Origin: Bacillus andreraoultii
Lineage (GTDB): Bacteria > Bacillota > Bacilli > Bacillales > Caldibacillaceae
NCBI RefSeq assembly: GCF_001244735.1
Contig: NZ_LN868937.1
Coordinates: 1,272,945-1,336,944 of the forward strand
Length of the DNA: 64,000 nucleotides
Direction of reading: 5' to 3'
Of this stretch, positions 9,511-20,188 are shown in pieces (position 1 is the first letter of the stretch; each line of letters begins with the position of its first letter). Under the pieces are notes generated by a model that saw nothing but the letters and a program-made list of their open reading frames with translations, was not told the origin of the DNA and made no database searches. The position numbers were made by a program, and so were the translations under genes.

Positions 9511-11061
9511 TTACCTTCGATGAGGGAAAACGAGCGAAATTGCTTTTTGAACATCACCTTTACCAATAACACCTATAAAAAATGAAAGAGCAATATATAT
9601 TCCGATCATTGCACTAATACTGAGTAACACGGCAAAAAATGTGGAGACTTGTTCAACGAAAATTGGAAATAAATAGTTACCTGCTAGACCTGTTACCATC
9701 GTAATAATCAATACTTTCACATAAAAGCGCACATAAAAAGTTAACGGAATCACTTTTAAAATTGTCGCATAATGAAGTAGTGTTACTAAAACAAAGCCAA
9801 CGACGATACCGATTGCCACGCCATTTATACCGAAACTAGGATTGGAAGCAAGTAAAAAGATAATAGCTAATTTGGCAACTGCACCAATTAAACTATTAAT
9901 CATGGCAGCACGGGCCAAATCCAAAGCTTGTAAGGCAGACTGGAGTGGTGATTGTAAATATTGCAAAATAATAAAAGGAGCAATCATTTTGATAAAAACT
10001 GCACCATTAGCTGAGTTATATAAAATTTCCATCAACGGACTAGCTAATATAAGAAGAACAACGACGGGTAATGCACCTGTTAATATACAAAATTTTAAAG
10101 CTTGTTGGATTCGCTTTTCAACAACTGCGTACTGCTTTAATGAATGTGCCTCACTAATTGCTGGAACAAGTGAAGTACTTAAAGCAACCGTTATAAAGGA
10201 CGGGAGTAAAACTAAAGGCATTGCCAGTCCAGTTAGTGAACCATATTGTTTTGTTGCGAGTACGGTACTAACCCCAGCTAATGCCAACGCCTGAGTGACA
10301 ACAATCGGTTCAAAAAACCATGAAATAGAACCAATCATTCGACTGCCCGTTGTAGGTAATGCGATACTCATCAACTCATTGAAAATATTACGCGTATTCG
10401 TTAAACTTTTAAAAAAATTTTTACGTAATGGGAAAGCTTTTCTAAACTTAAACATCGTTAATAAATAAAGCAAGGAAGCAAGTTCACCAATGATTGTTGC
10501 AATCATCACAGCAGCGGCAGCAAATTCAATGCCATACGGTAAAAAGATTCTCGTTAAAATTCCAATAAAGACAATTCGGATAAGCTGCTCAATTAACTGG
10601 GATAAGGCAGCTGGCTTCATATTTTGTTTACCTTGAAAGTATCCTCTAATTACTGAACTGACAGCAATAATTGGAATTACAGGTGTGATGGCGAGAAGTG
10701 GGTAAATTGTTCTAGAATCGGTGAAAATTGTTTCTGCAAAATATGGTGCCCCGAAAAATAATGCAGGCGTAAAAATAATCGATAATGTTAATGTCATGAT
10801 TAATGAAACAACAAAAATTTTCTTTACCTTTGCTGTATCGCCTACTGCATCAGCTTCTGCCACCCGTTTTGAAATTGCAACTGGTAAACCCATTTGAGTT
10901 AGTGTAACAACTAAGATGAAGGTTGGGTATGCCATCATATATAATCCTACACCTTCTTCGCCGATAAACCGTGCGATTAAAATACGATTGATGAATCCAA
11001 GAATTCTCGTAATAAGACCGGCAACAAGAAGGATCATTGTTCCTTTTAAAAATTTCGACAT
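9511..11061 (-). CDS. spoVB: SpoVB-like polysaccharide/lipid flippase (MATE/MVF superfamily)
   Basis: A 516-aa multi-pass protein of the oligosaccharide flippase family, with about 14 hydrophobic segments. The N-terminus FLKGTMILLVAGLITRILGFINRILIARFIGEEGVGLYMM is diagnostic of SpoVB and its paralogues, involved in spore cortex precursor handling. Gene order (DUF421 - spoVB - comN - secDF) matches the true spoVB of B. subtilis. I chose ATG at 11059-11061 (MSKFLKG, with AGGCAGGG upstream) over an upstream TTG at 11082 that has no ribosome binding site. Paralogues are common, so the spoVB name rests on similarity plus synteny. Confidence 0.85.
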   Translation of the reverse strand: MSKFLKGTMILLVAGLITRILGFINRILIARFIGEEGVGLYMMAYPTFILVVTLTQMGLPVAISKRVAEADAVGDTAKVKKIFVVSLIMTLTLSIIFTPALFFGAPYFAETIFTDSRTIYPLLAITPVIPIIAVSSVIRGYFQGKQNMKPAALSQLIEQLIRIVFIGILTRIFLPYGIEFAAAAVMIATIIGELASLLYLLTMFKFRKAFPLRKNFFKSLTNTRNIFNELMSIALPTTGSRMIGSISWFFEPIVVTQALALAGVSTVLATKQYGSLTGLAMPLVLLPSFITVALSTSLVPAISEAHSLKQYAVVEKRIQQALKFCILTGALPVVVLLILASPLMEILYNSANGAVFIKMIAPFIILQYLQSPLQSALQALDLARAAMINSLIGAVAKLAIIFLLASNPSFGINGVAIGIVVGFVLVTLLHYATILKVIPLTFYVRFYVKVLIITMVTGLAGNYLFPIFVEQVSTFFAVLLSISAMIGIYIALSFFIGVIGKGDVQKAISLVFPHRR

Positions 11062-11227
11062 TTCCGTTCCCTGCCTTCTCAAATGAGATATTTTTTATTA
11101 CAATGATATATATGCAAACTTTTGGACAACCTTGCCTAGTTTTTACGAGAAATGAGAAATAACAGTACCGTTAGGATTGTTTCCGATTGTGAAGGATAAA
11201 GCAATGAAGGAAAAGGGAGGATTTGAG

Positions 11228-11527
11228 TTGATTACTCATCTTTATGAAAAATATAGGGAAGATGTGGCCGTTGTCTTAAGATCGAAGTTGGATGAATTCA
11301 AAGTATATGACTATGATTATGTGACTGAAGATCAACTGTGGAACTATTTAATTACAAAGAAATGGCGAAAACCGAAAGAAAATACACATATTTATGAAAT
11401 TGTTAGCGATATTCTTCAAGTGAAAGTGAGTGATTTCATCGCTTTTCAAACCGTCGAGCATTTAAAAGGACCAGATTGGTTTTCTGAAGATGGCATGAAG
11501 GAACTGGATGAATTGTTAAAAAAATAA
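11228..11527 (+). CDS. comN: Post-transcriptional regulator ComN (YrzD family)
   Basis: Small cytoplasmic protein of 99 residues from TTG 11228, which has an excellent AAGGGAGG 7 bases upstream; alternative ATG 11204 and TTG 11177 would lengthen it to 107 or 116. Signatures are SKLDEFKVYDYDYVTEDQLW, KWRKPKENTHIYEIVSDIL and a C-terminal FQTVEHLKGPDWF. In B. subtilis ComN acts post-transcriptionally on comE operon expression and interacts with DivIVA. Here comEA-EB-EC lies 46 kb away. It directly precedes the secDF promoter. Confidence 0.87.
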   Translation: MITHLYEKYREDVAVVLRSKLDEFKVYDYDYVTEDQLWNYLITKKWRKPKENTHIYEIVSDILQVKVSDFIAFQTVEHLKGPDWFSEDGMKELDELLKK

Positions 11528-11533
11528 GAAAAA

Positions 11534-11562
11534 TTGACAGTCACCTTTAATTGTAACATAAT
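11534..11562 (+). promoter_or_regulatory. Sigma-A promoter of secDF
   Basis: TTGACA (11534-11539), 17-bp spacer, CATAAT (11557-11562). A perfect -35 and a five-of-six -10, placed about 80 bp before the secDF start. Confidence 0.85.
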
Positions 11563-11642
11563 GTACATGTTCTAATTTAGTCTGAAAACCTCATATGAAA
11601 ACGTTTTGAATAGCTAGTATGGGTGTTCTCGTAAGGAGGATT

Positions 11643-13913
11643 ATGAAACAGATGGTTAAACGCAGTAGAATTATAGCAGTTTTTCTCATCGTCATACTGT
11701 TTGCTAGTCTACTTGGTACCACTACTAATCCTATTCTTGATAGAATCAAACTAGGTCTTGACCTTCAAGGTGGATTTGAAGTTTTATACCAAGTAAGCCC
11801 TGTTAACGATGGTGATAAAATTACCGAATCAACGTTAACAAGTACGGCTCAAGCATTGAATAAACGTATTAATGCATTAGGAGTTAGTGAACCGAGAATT
11901 GATGTAGAAGAAGGAAATCGGATTCGAGTTCAGCTTGCTGGAATTAAAGATCAAAAACAAGCAAGGGATATGTTATCTACAACGGCTGAATTATCATTTC
12001 GTGATGCAGAAGATAATAAATTACTAGATGGCACTGATCTTGTCCAGGGCGGTGCAAAACAATCTTATGATCAAAGTGGAAATCCAAATGTAACGTTAAA
12101 ATTAAAGGATGCAGCTCGTTTTGCTCATGCAACTGAGAAAGCGATGCAAAAAAGCCCATCTGTTATGGTTATATGGTTAGACTTTGATAAGAAGACAGAT
12201 TCGTATGCCTCTGAAGCGACGAAAGCAGATCCAAAATTTATTTCCGCACCAAGAGTTTCTAAAGTGATTAATAGTAGTGATGTAGAAATTACAGGTCAAT
12301 TTACTGTAGAAGAGGCAAAAACATTAGCTGAACTCTTAAATGCAGGTGCATTGCCAGTTAAATTGAAGGAAATCTATTCTACCTCAGTTGGTGCTCAATT
12401 TGGTGCCAATGCATTACAAAAAACAGTTACTGCCGGAATGATTGGTATTGCAGCTATCTATTTATTCTTAATTGCTTTTTATCGATTACCGGGTTTAATT
12501 GCTAGTATTACAATGACTATATATATATGGCTAATTCTTGCTGTTTATGACGGTCTGAATGCTGTACTAACTTTACCTGGGATAGCAGCCTTATTACTTG
12601 GAATTGGGATGGCGGTTGATGCCAATGTTATTTCCTATGAAAGACTAAAAGAGGAGATAAGAGTTGGACGTTCTCTACAAGCTGCCTATAAAGAATCAAC
12701 GAAATCATCCTTAATTACAATTATTGACTCACAGTTGACAACCATTCTTGCTGCTGTTGTATTGTTTATTTATGGAGAAAGTTCTGTCAAGGGCTTTGCA
12801 ACAATGTTAATCGTTAGTATTTTAGTAAGTTTTATTACAGCTGTTTATTTATCCCACTTAATTTTAGGGTTATTAATAAAGAGTAACTGGTTAAATGATA
12901 AGGTTCGTTGGTTTGGAGTAAAACCAACGAATATACACGATATTAAAGAAGGCGTCGATACAACCGAGTTAACAACAAAATTTGATCGTGTTGATTTTGT
13001 CAAACATAAAAATAAATTTTTCATTGCCTCTGGTGTTCTTATTGTCATTGGCTTAATCATGCTATCTATTTTCCGTTTGAATTTGTCTATCGATTTTACA
13101 AGTGGTGCTCGGATTGAAATTATGTCTAATAAGGCTTTAACGACTCAGGAAGTCAAAACTGAACTTAGTAAATTCGATATAAAAACGGATGATATCGTGT
13201 TATCTGGTGACAATCATGATCGGGCTGTTGTTCGATATAAAGGCACATTAACACAAAAAGAAATTAATAATATGAAACAATATTTCCATGAAAAATATGG
13301 ATCTGATCCAAGTGTTAGTGTTGTAACACCGACTGTTGGGAAAGAGTTAGTAAGAAATGCGATTAAAGCTATTATTATTGCTTCTATTGGTATGATTATT
13401 TATGTTGGTCTCAGGTTCGAATGGAGGATGGGTGTTTCTGCAATCGTTGCGCTTCTCCATGATGTGTTCTTCATGGTTGCTATTTTCAGCATTACCCGTC
13501 TTGAAGTCGATTTGAACTTTGTCGCGGCAATTTTAACGATTGTAGGTTATTCGATTAATGATACGATCGTTACATTTGACCGAATTCGTGACCATCTCAA
13601 GAAGAAAAAGAAAATCCGGAAATATGAGGAACTGGTTCAAATTGTCAACGGCAGTTTACGACAAGTGTTTACCCGTTCCATTAATACGGTAGTTACGACT
13701 ATCCTCCCTGTCGTTGCTTTACTTTTGATGGGCAGTGAAGCTATTTGGAATTTCTCACTTGCGATGTTTGTCGGATTAATCATCGGGGTATATTCTTCTC
13801 TATTCATCGCTTCACAATTATGGCTTGCTTGGAAAGGTAGAGAGCTTAAACAAAAAGGTGTATTAATTACGTATAAAGAAAAGAAAAAGTATTCAGATCA
13901 ACCACAAGTGTAA
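11643..13913 (+). CDS. secDF: Protein translocase SecDF (fused SecD and SecF)
   Basis: Proton-motive-force-driven RND-type factor that helps pull secreted proteins through SecYEG. The 756-aa protein fuses SecD (LGLDLQGGFEVLYQV near the N-terminus, GIGMAVDANVISYERLKEE near residue 325) and SecF (SIDFTSGARIEI near 485, IVGYSINDTIVTFDRIRD near 640), giving 12 predicted transmembrane segments as in B. subtilis. I chose ATG 11643 because TAAGGAGG lies just before it, although the 3-base gap is short; ATG 11652 is the next choice and ATG 11619 lacks a ribosome binding site. It has its own promoter and terminator. Confidence 0.96.
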   Translation: MKQMVKRSRIIAVFLIVILFASLLGTTTNPILDRIKLGLDLQGGFEVLYQVSPVNDGDKITESTLTSTAQALNKRINALGVSEPRIDVEEGNRIRVQLAGIKDQKQARDMLSTTAELSFRDAEDNKLLDGTDLVQGGAKQSYDQSGNPNVTLKLKDAARFAHATEKAMQKSPSVMVIWLDFDKKTDSYASEATKADPKFISAPRVSKVINSSDVEITGQFTVEEAKTLAELLNAGALPVKLKEIYSTSVGAQFGANALQKTVTAGMIGIAAIYLFLIAFYRLPGLIASITMTIYIWLILAVYDGLNAVLTLPGIAALLLGIGMAVDANVISYERLKEEIRVGRSLQAAYKESTKSSLITIIDSQLTTILAAVVLFIYGESSVKGFATMLIVSILVSFITAVYLSHLILGLLIKSNWLNDKVRWFGVKPTNIHDIKEGVDTTELTTKFDRVDFVKHKNKFFIASGVLIVIGLIMLSIFRLNLSIDFTSGARIEIMSNKALTTQEVKTELSKFDIKTDDIVLSGDNHDRAVVRYKGTLTQKEINNMKQYFHEKYGSDPSVSVVTPTVGKELVRNAIKAIIIASIGMIIYVGLRFEWRMGVSAIVALLHDVFFMVAIFSITRLEVDLNFVAAILTIVGYSINDTIVTFDRIRDHLKKKKKIRKYEELVQIVNGSLRQVFTRSINTVVTTILPVVALLLMGSEAIWNFSLAMFVGLIIGVYSSLFIASQLWLAWKGRELKQKGVLITYKEKKKYSDQPQV

Positions 13914-13917
13914 TTCA

Positions 13918-13960
13918 ATAAAAAAACTCGCTCTTTTCGTCTTAGGGCGAGTTTTTTATT
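13918..13960 (+). terminator. Terminator of secDF
   Basis: AAAAAACTCGC (13921-13931) pairs with GCGAGTTTTTT (13947-13957), with an 11-15 base loop and a T-run. The A-rich 5' arm would let it work in either direction. Confidence 0.93.
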
Positions 13961-14043
13961 CGTTTCATCTTGCCACCAGAAAGTAACAAATGTAACTTAA
14001 CATTTCTGATTCATGAAAACAAATGAAAATGTTGTACACCTAA

Positions 14044-14072
14044 TTGATTCACTTTCATCTCTCTAGTATAAT
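14044..14072 (+). promoter_or_regulatory. Sigma-A promoter of recJ-apt
   Basis: TTGATT (14044-14049), 17-bp spacer, perfect TATAAT (14067-14072), 25 bp before the recJ start. Confidence 0.8.
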
Positions 14073-14097
14073 GGATGAGTTGAGAGGTGATAGAATA

Positions 14098-16458
14098 ATG
14101 TTACAAGCCAAAACACGCTGGGTGATTAATGAAGGAAATCGCCAAAAAGCGGAAGAACTAGTGAATAAATTACAGTTAACACCTCTAGTAGCGAATTTGT
14201 TAGTTAATCGAGGAATAGATACTGCTCAAGAAGCGAATCTCTTTTTAGATTCAAATAGTGATTTTCATCATCCTTTCCTACTTAACGATATGGATATATG
14301 TGTTGAACGAGTTCATCAAGCGATACGGAATGGGGAGAAAATTGTTGTTTATGGCGATTACGATGCGGATGGCGTAACGAGTACGTATGTCTTATTAAAA
14401 ACATTACACACACTTGGTGCGAATGCCGACTATTATATACCAAACCGCTTCACAGAAGGATATGGCCCGAATGAACAGGCATTTAGGAATCTAAAAGATG
14501 CTGGATACGAACTATTAATAACCGTGGATAATGGTATATCCGGCATACATGAAGCGAAAGTAGCAAAGGAAATTGGCATTGATTTAATCGTAACAGATCA
14601 CCATGAACCTGGCCTTGAATTGCCAGATTGTTTAGCAATTATCCATCCGAAAAGGCAAGACTCCACTTATCCTTTTCAAGAATTAGCTGGTGTTGGAGTG
14701 GCCTATAAAGTAGCAACAGCACTATTAGGTGAAGCACCCGAAGAACTTCTCCCTTTTGTTGCAATCGGAACAATTGCTGATTTAGTTCCTCTTCGTGATG
14801 AAAATCGATTATTTGTAAAAAAAGGTTTACCGTTATTGCAAACTTCGAACCATCTCGGCTTAAAAGCGTTAATGCAAAAATCGGGAATTAACCAACAAGC
14901 ATTAAATGAAGAAACGATTAGCTTTGGACTTGCTCCTAGAATAAATGCACCAGGTAGATTGGAACATGCCGGTATTGTCGTTGATTTATTTTTATCCAAT
15001 GATAAAAAAGAAGCAGAATTTCTAGCTTCTGAAATAGATGATTTAAATAAGGAAAGACAAACAATTGTTGAACAAATGACGAATGAAGCACTGACCGAAA
15101 TTAATCAATCAGTGGAACATCAAGACAGCAAGGTTATTCTAATCGGTAAAGAGAATTGGCATCCTGGTGTAATCGGAATCGTTGCTTCTCGTTTAGTAGA
15201 AAAATATTATCGACCTGCTATTGTCTTTTCTTATGATTCCGTGACAGGACTTGCAAAAGGTTCTGCTAGAAGTATTCCAAAATTTAATATGTATACAAAC
15301 TTATCCCAATCAACAGATATATTACTGCATTTTGGTGGTCATCCAATGGCGGCAGGAATGACTTTAAAAATAGAAGATGTGTCTATTTTACGAAAGCGAT
15401 TAAATGATTTGGCCCATGAACAATTAACAGCCGAAGATTTTATACCTATTACGAATATTGACGGTGTATTTTCTTTGGAAGATATAAACTTATTAGCTAT
15501 CGAGGAAATGTATAAACTTGCTCCGTTCGGTGTGACCAATCCAAAACCGAATATATTGATTAATGATGTTCAATTGCCGCAACTAAGAAAAGTTGGTGCA
15601 GATCAAAAACATGTGAAATTAACGATTGAAACTGATCACTCTCAACTTGACGGAATAGGTTTTCATATGGGTTATATTGCCGAAGAAGTATCACCAATCT
15701 CAAATGTTTCAGTTGTTGGTGAATTAGATATTAATGAGTGGAATAACGTTCGTAAACCCCAGCTTATTTTAAAAGATGTCGCCGTGAATGAGTGGCAATT
15801 ATTTGACTTTCGGAGCAATCGAAAATTAAATGAATGGATGAATCAAATACCAACAAATAATCGGAAATTTATTATTTTCCGAGAAAACACAATAAAACAG
15901 ATGAATTTAACAAACAATAGTCATGAGCTTGCAATTATTCATTCAGAAGCGGCTGCACGTGATTGTGTACTAGATGGTATGAATGTTGTCTTAGTGGACT
16001 TCCCACAATCAAAACAGCAACTACAGTACTTGCTTAGTGGTAAGAAAGTGGCTAGAATTTATGCCCATTTTCATCAGGAAGAAATTGAAATGTTAAATAC
16101 GATGCCAACAAGAGATGACTTTAAATGGTACTATGCGTTTCTCTATAAAAAAGGTGTCTTTGATCTTCGTCAGTATGGAGTCGATTTGGCTAGACGAAAA
16201 GGTTGGTCAGTTCGTACATTAAAGTTTATGACGACTGTGTTTTTTGAATTGGATTTTGTTACAATGAGTAATGGTATTATAACAGTCGTCAAAACTCCGG
16301 AAAAAAGAGACTTATCTAACTCAAAAACGTACCAATCAAGACAAGAGATTATCCAATTGGAAAAGAACTTACTTTTATCTTCATACAAGCAATTAAAAGA
16401 GAATTTAGATTTGTTTATTGGCACTGCGAAACTTGAGGAGGCAGAATTATGGATTTAA
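14098..16458 (+). CDS. recJ: Single-stranded-DNA-specific exonuclease RecJ
   Basis: 5'-3' ssDNA exonuclease of the DHH phosphoesterase superfamily, acting in recombination, mismatch and base excision repair. The 786-aa protein has motif [15 protein letters not shown] (from about residue 82), the DHH motif in IVTDHHEP (about residue 167), APRINAPGR and the DHHA1 domain [14 protein letters not shown]...SARS...[12 protein letters not shown], plus the long C-terminal extension typical of Bacilli. The start ATG 14098 follows GAGAGGTGA by 7 bases. Its last 10 bases overlap the apt start, implying coupling. Confidence 0.97.
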   Translation: MLQAKTRWVINEGNRQKAEELVNKLQLTPLVANLLVNRGIDTAQEANLFLDSNSDFHHPFLLNDMDICVERVHQAIRNGEKIVVYGDYDADGVTSTYVLLKTLHTLGANADYYIPNRFTEGYGPNEQAFRNLKDAGYELLITVDNGISGIHEAKVAKEIGIDLIVTDHHEPGLELPDCLAIIHPKRQDSTYPFQELAGVGVAYKVATALLGEAPEELLPFVAIGTIADLVPLRDENRLFVKKGLPLLQTSNHLGLKALMQKSGINQQALNEETISFGLAPRINAPGRLEHAGIVVDLFLSNDKKEAEFLASEIDDLNKERQTIVEQMTNEALTEINQSVEHQDSKVILIGKENWHPGVIGIVASRLVEKYYRPAIVFSYDSVTGLAKGSARSIPKFNMYTNLSQSTDILLHFGGHPMAAGMTLKIEDVSILRKRLNDLAHEQLTAEDFIPITNIDGVFSLEDINLLAIEEMYKLAPFGVTNPKPNILINDVQLPQLRKVGADQKHVKLTIETDHSQLDGIGFHMGYIAEEVSPISNVSVVGELDINEWNNVRKPQLILKDVAVNEWQLFDFRSNRKLNEWMNQIPTNNRKFIIFRENTIKQMNLTNNSHELAIIHSEAAARDCVLDGMNVVLVDFPQSKQQLQYLLSGKKVARIYAHFHQEEIEMLNTMPTRDDFKWYYAFLYKKGVFDLRQYGVDLARRKGWSVRTLKFMTTVFFELDFVTMSNGIITVVKTPEKRDLSNSKTYQSRQEIIQLEKNLLLSSYKQLKENLDLFIGTAKLEEAELWI

Positions 16459-16961
16459 CGAAATTTGTAGCAATTGTTCAAGATTGGCCAAGTAAAGGAA
16501 TTAGCTTTAAAGATATAACACCTTTAATGGCTGACGGTGGAGCTTTTAAATATGCAACAGAACAAATTGTTGAATATGCAAAAGAAAAAGAAGTAGATAT
16601 TGTTGTAGGTCCAGAAGCTCGTGGGTTTATTATTGGCTGTCCTGTCGCCTATGCATTAGGAGTAGGCTTTGCTCCTGTACGTAAAGAGGGAAAACTACCT
16701 CGTGAAACAATAAAAGTACAGTACGGTTTAGAATATGGAAAAGACGTATTAACCATTCATAAAGATGCAATAAAACCAGGACAACGGGTATTAATTATTG
16801 ACGATTTACTAGCTACAGGTGGTACAATAGAAGCAACAAAAAAATTAGTAGAAGAATTAGGCGGTGTTGTCGTAGGAGCAGCATTCCTTATTGAACTATC
16901 TTATCTAAATGGTCGTGACAAATTGCAAGGTATTGACTTAAAAACATTAATTAAATATTAA
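16449..16961 (+). CDS. apt: Adenine phosphoribosyltransferase
   Basis: Converts adenine and PRPP to AMP (purine salvage). The 170-aa protein is full length, with the PRPP-binding motif [16 protein letters not shown] near residue 117, the purine-site region GPEARGFI and the flexible loop [11 protein letters not shown]. The start ATG 16449 lies within the end of recJ, with GAGGAGG 7 bases upstream. The recJ-apt-relA order is standard in Bacillus, and links adenine salvage with nucleotide-based stress signalling. Confidence 0.98.
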   Translation: MDLTKFVAIVQDWPSKGISFKDITPLMADGGAFKYATEQIVEYAKEKEVDIVVGPEARGFIIGCPVAYALGVGFAPVRKEGKLPRETIKVQYGLEYGKDVLTIHKDAIKPGQRVLIIDDLLATGGTIEATKKLVEELGGVVVGAAFLIELSYLNGRDKLQGIDLKTLIKY

Positions 16962-16973
16962 ACTAAACTGCTG

Positions 16974-17010
16974 AATGGAAGGCTTGGCTTATATGCCAAG
17001 CTATTCATTT
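16974..17010 (+). terminator. Terminator after apt
   Basis: GCTTGGC (16982-16988) / GCCAAGC (16995-17001), extended by AATG...CATT pairing, then a moderate T-rich tail. Separates recJ-apt from relA. The 17011-17163 gap is very AT-rich; a TTTACT / AATAAT pair near 17079-17107 could be the relA promoter but is weak. Confidence 0.72.
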
Positions 17011-17163
17011 AGATGAATTTGGAAATAAAAAGTAATAATCTACTGTATTTATTTTGAGTAAACAGATAAAATACTTTACTTTTCGTATTTTTTTATAAAT
17101 AATAGATACAATTAATTGTACGTTAACAAGCAAGTAAAGATGCATTTTATAAAGGTGATTAAC

Positions 17164-19356
17164 ATGAGTTCCGATCAAACAATAACAATTGAAGAATGTA
17201 TGGAAAAAGTTAGCGGATATTTAAACGAAGAACATACTGCTTTAGTTCGACGTGCATATGAATTTGCTGAGTTTGCACATCATGATCAAATCCGTAAGTC
17301 TGGAGAACCGTATATTGTTCATCCGATTCAAGTAGTAGGGATTCTTGCGGATTTAAAAATGGATCCAGCTACATTAGCTGCGGGCTTTTTACATGATGTC
17401 GTAGAAGATACAGAAATTACTTTTGAGCAAATTGAACAAGAGTTTAGTACTGAAATCGCAATGTTAGTAGACGGTGTTACGAAGCTTGGCAAAATTAAAT
17501 ATAAATCTCATCAAGAGCAACAGGCTGAAAATCATCGAAAAATGCTTGTCGCAATGGCTAAAGATATGCGGGTCATATTAATTAAATTTGCTGACCGCTT
17601 GCATAATATGCGGACGTTAAAACATTTACCGGAAGAAAAACAGCGACGAATTGCGAATGAGACGTTAGAGATTTTCGCCCCCCTTGCCCATCGTTTAGGG
17701 ATTTCGAAAATTAAATGGGAACTAGAGGATACAGCCCTCCGCTATTTAAATCCTCAACAATATTATCGAATTGTCAATTTAATGAAGAGAAAACGGGCTG
17801 AAAGAGAAGAATATATTCATCAAGTTATTGATGAAGTTCAAAATCGGGTTGATGAAGTAGCCATTAAAGCGGAAATTACTGGTCGGCCGAAACATATTTA
17901 TAGTATTTATCGAAAAATGGTATTACAAAACAAACAATTTAACGAAATTTATGATTTGTTAGCCGTCCGTATTATCGTAAATAGTATTAAAGACTGTTAT
18001 GCTGTACTAGGGATTATCCATACTTGTTGGAAACCAATGCCGGGTAGATTTAAAGATTATATTGCGATGCCAAAGCAAAATATGTATCAGTCCTTACATA
18101 CGACTGTCATCGGACCAAAAGGTGATCCGCTAGAAGTACAAATCAGGACTTTTGAAATGCATCAAATTGCTGAGTACGGGATTGCCGCACACTGGGCATA
18201 TAAAGAAGGAAAAAAAGCAAACAATCGTGACCAATTCGAAAAAAAATTAACTTGGTTCAGAGAAATTTTGGAGTTCCAAAATGAATCGACGAATGCTGAA
18301 GAGTTCATGCAATCATTAAAAGTCGATTTATTTTCCGATATGGTTTATGTGTTTACTCCAAAAGGAGAGGTGTTTGAGCTACCGTCTGGATCTGTACCAA
18401 TAGATTTTGCATATCGAATTCATTCGGAAATCGGTAATAAAACAATTGGCGCAAAAGTAAATAACAAGATGGTTCCATTGGATTATAAATTGAAAACAGG
18501 GGACATCGTCGAAATTCTTACATCAAAGCACTCTTATGGTCCAAGTCGGGACTGGATTAAATTAGCCCAAACTTCCCAAGCGAAAAACAAAATTAAACAG
18601 TTCTTCAAACGGCAATTAAAAGAAGAAAATGTTAGTAAAGGGAAAGAACTTGTGGAACGAGAAATTCGTAATCTTGATTTTGAGTTAAAAGAAGTTATGA
18701 CCCAAGATAACTTAAAACGGGTAGCAGACAAGTTTAATTTTGCCAATGAAGAAGATATGTACGCTGCAGTTGGCTACAATGGAATAACAGCTGCTCAAAT
18801 AGCGAATCGTTTAACAGAGAAACTACGGAAGAAGAAAGAAAATGAAGAAGCATTATTATTAAAAGAAATTTCCGAGGCAAAACCAGTAGCACATCCACGC
18901 CGTCATGACCCAGGTGTTCGAGTAAAAGGAATTGATAACCTACTCATCCGATTGTCTAAATGTTGCAGCCCAATTCCGGGAGATGAGATTGTTGGATACA
19001 TTACAAAAGGCCGAGGTGTTTCTGTTCACCGTACGGATTGTCCAAATGTCAAAGGTGATGATGCAAGGGATCGACTAATTCCAGTTGAATGGGAAGGTTA
19101 CGCGTCAACGAAGAAAGAATATAATGTTGATTTAGAAATAAACGGCTATGATCGTAGAGGATTATTAAATGAAGTTTTACAGGCAGTTAATGAAACAAAA
19201 ACAAATATTTCCCAAGTTTCAGGGAAAACCGATCGAAACAAAATGGCCTCTATTCATTTATCTATATCGATTCAAAATATTGCCCACTTGAAGAAAGTCG
19301 TTGATCGTATAAAACAAATTCACGACATTTATTCCGTCCGACGGGTAATGAACTAG
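17164..19356 (+). CDS. relA: Bifunctional (p)ppGpp synthetase/hydrolase RelA (Rel)
   Basis: Long RSH enzyme that makes (p)ppGpp on starved ribosomes and also hydrolyses it. From ATG 17164 (AAAGGTG upstream) it has 730 residues; an upstream in-frame TTG-like start at 17116 has no ribosome binding site. Order of domains: HD hydrolase (RKSGEPYIVHP, FLHDVVEDTEIT, FADRLHNMRTL), synthetase (PGRFKDYIAMPKQNMYQSLHTTV), TGS (VYVFTPKGEVFELPSGSVPIDFAY), a CC zinc-finger region (LSKCCSPIPGDEIVG) and C-terminal ACT (LEINGYDRRGLLNEVLQAV). The intact HD motif indicates it is bifunctional. dtd follows after 12 bases. Confidence 0.97.
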   Translation: MSSDQTITIEECMEKVSGYLNEEHTALVRRAYEFAEFAHHDQIRKSGEPYIVHPIQVVGILADLKMDPATLAAGFLHDVVEDTEITFEQIEQEFSTEIAMLVDGVTKLGKIKYKSHQEQQAENHRKMLVAMAKDMRVILIKFADRLHNMRTLKHLPEEKQRRIANETLEIFAPLAHRLGISKIKWELEDTALRYLNPQQYYRIVNLMKRKRAEREEYIHQVIDEVQNRVDEVAIKAEITGRPKHIYSIYRKMVLQNKQFNEIYDLLAVRIIVNSIKDCYAVLGIIHTCWKPMPGRFKDYIAMPKQNMYQSLHTTVIGPKGDPLEVQIRTFEMHQIAEYGIAAHWAYKEGKKANNRDQFEKKLTWFREILEFQNESTNAEEFMQSLKVDLFSDMVYVFTPKGEVFELPSGSVPIDFAYRIHSEIGNKTIGAKVNNKMVPLDYKLKTGDIVEILTSKHSYGPSRDWIKLAQTSQAKNKIKQFFKRQLKEENVSKGKELVEREIRNLDFELKEVMTQDNLKRVADKFNFANEEDMYAAVGYNGITAAQIANRLTEKLRKKKENEEALLLKEISEAKPVAHPRRHDPGVRVKGIDNLLIRLSKCCSPIPGDEIVGYITKGRGVSVHRTDCPNVKGDDARDRLIPVEWEGYASTKKEYNVDLEINGYDRRGLLNEVLQAVNETKTNISQVSGKTDRNKMASIHLSISIQNIAHLKKVVDRIKQIHDIYSVRRVMN

Positions 19357-19368
19357 AGGAGGTTTCTA

Positions 19369-19809
19369 ATGAAAGTTGTCTTACAAAGAGCAAAAAAGGC
19401 CTCTGTATCTGTTGCTGGAAATATAATTGGTAAGATTGAAAAAGGTTTTGTTTTACTTGTAGGTGTAACGCATGAAGATACTGAACGGGATGCTGAGTAT
19501 TTAGCAGAAAAAATTTCAGGTTTACGTGTATTTGAGGATGAAAATGGGAAAATGAATTTATCCCTACAGGATATCGGTGGAGAAATCCTATCTATTTCCC
19601 AATTCACCTTATATGGTGATACTCGTAAAGGTAGACGCCCAAATTTTATGGATGCAGCTAGACCGGAACAAGCAAATAAGCTTTATGAATATTTCAATGC
19701 GAAATTGCGAGAAAAAGAAATCCTTGTTGAGACAGGAGAATTTGGGGCAATGATGGATGTTACTTTCACGAATGATGGACCGGTTACATTAGTCATTGAA
19801 AGTAAATAA
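19369..19809 (+). CDS. dtd: D-aminoacyl-tRNA deacylase
   Basis: Hydrolyses D-aminoacyl-tRNA and Gly-tRNA(Ala), protecting translation from D-amino acids. The 146-aa protein has the two family motifs [17 protein letters not shown] (about residue 78) and [11 protein letters not shown] at the C-terminus. ATG 19369 follows GAGGAGG by 6 bases. It is co-transcribed with relA and closed by a strong terminator. Confidence 0.97.
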   Translation: MKVVLQRAKKASVSVAGNIIGKIEKGFVLLVGVTHEDTERDAEYLAEKISGLRVFEDENGKMNLSLQDIGGEILSISQFTLYGDTRKGRRPNFMDAARPEQANKLYEYFNAKLREKEILVETGEFGAMMDVTFTNDGPVTLVIESK

Positions 19810-19817
19810 GAATAGGT

Positions 19818-19853
19818 GGACAAACTGTGGAAGATTCGGTTTGTCTTTTTTTA
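19818..19853 (+). terminator. Terminator of relA-dtd
   Basis: GACAAAC (19819-19825) / GTTTGTC (19839-19845), followed by seven T residues. Confidence 0.93.
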
Positions 19854-19892
19854 TGGAATGAATAAGACCAACTGAAAATAGTTTTAACTTTT

Positions 19893-20055
19893 TTAGCTAA
19901 TAGGAAAGCATTAATTCTCCAATTTCTACGTTCCTATACGCAAAAGCGCACAAGGAAGACTCTAGATAGCTACGGCCGAAAAATTCTCTTTCTTATTAAG
20001 CGATCTCTAGTCTTTCTTCGTTAAGGCTTGTGCGTTTAGAGTTTTCTTTAGGAAC
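19893..20055 (+). repeat. Dispersed intergenic repeat, copy B
   Basis: Well-preserved copy: TAGCTAATAGGAAAG, CCAATTTCTACGTTCCTATA, GCGCACAAGGAAGACTCTAG, GCCGAAAAATTCTCTTTC, AAGCGATCTCTAG, TTAAGGCTTGTGCG, AGAGTTTTCTTT. CGCACAAG (5') is complementary to CTTGTGCG (3'), and AAAATTCT pairs with the distal AGAGTTTT using one G-U pair. It lies 40 bp after the dtd terminator and directly after a TTTTTT run. The stretch 20056-20188 beyond it shows only a weak hairpin (CTCCC/GGGAG near 20071-20089). Confidence 0.82.
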
Positions 20056-20188
20056 TTCGAGAAAGAATCCTCCCCATTCATTTGGGAGATGAAAGCTCGG
20101 TCAGATTTCTTCCTAGTCAATGTAAAACTCGATGAATTTAAGGGCATACTACATAAAGACAAATGACTTATGGCTAGGAGGAACAAAC

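Noticed and set aside
9311..9523. Plus-strand 70-codon frame between the DUF421 and spoVB-like genes
   Set aside because: No ribosome binding site, no recognisable protein features, and it overlaps the inverted repeat and the end of spoVB.
9842..10294. 150-codon frame antisense to the spoVB-like gene
   Set aside because: Composition mirrors the membrane protein on the other strand; no start signal or family match.
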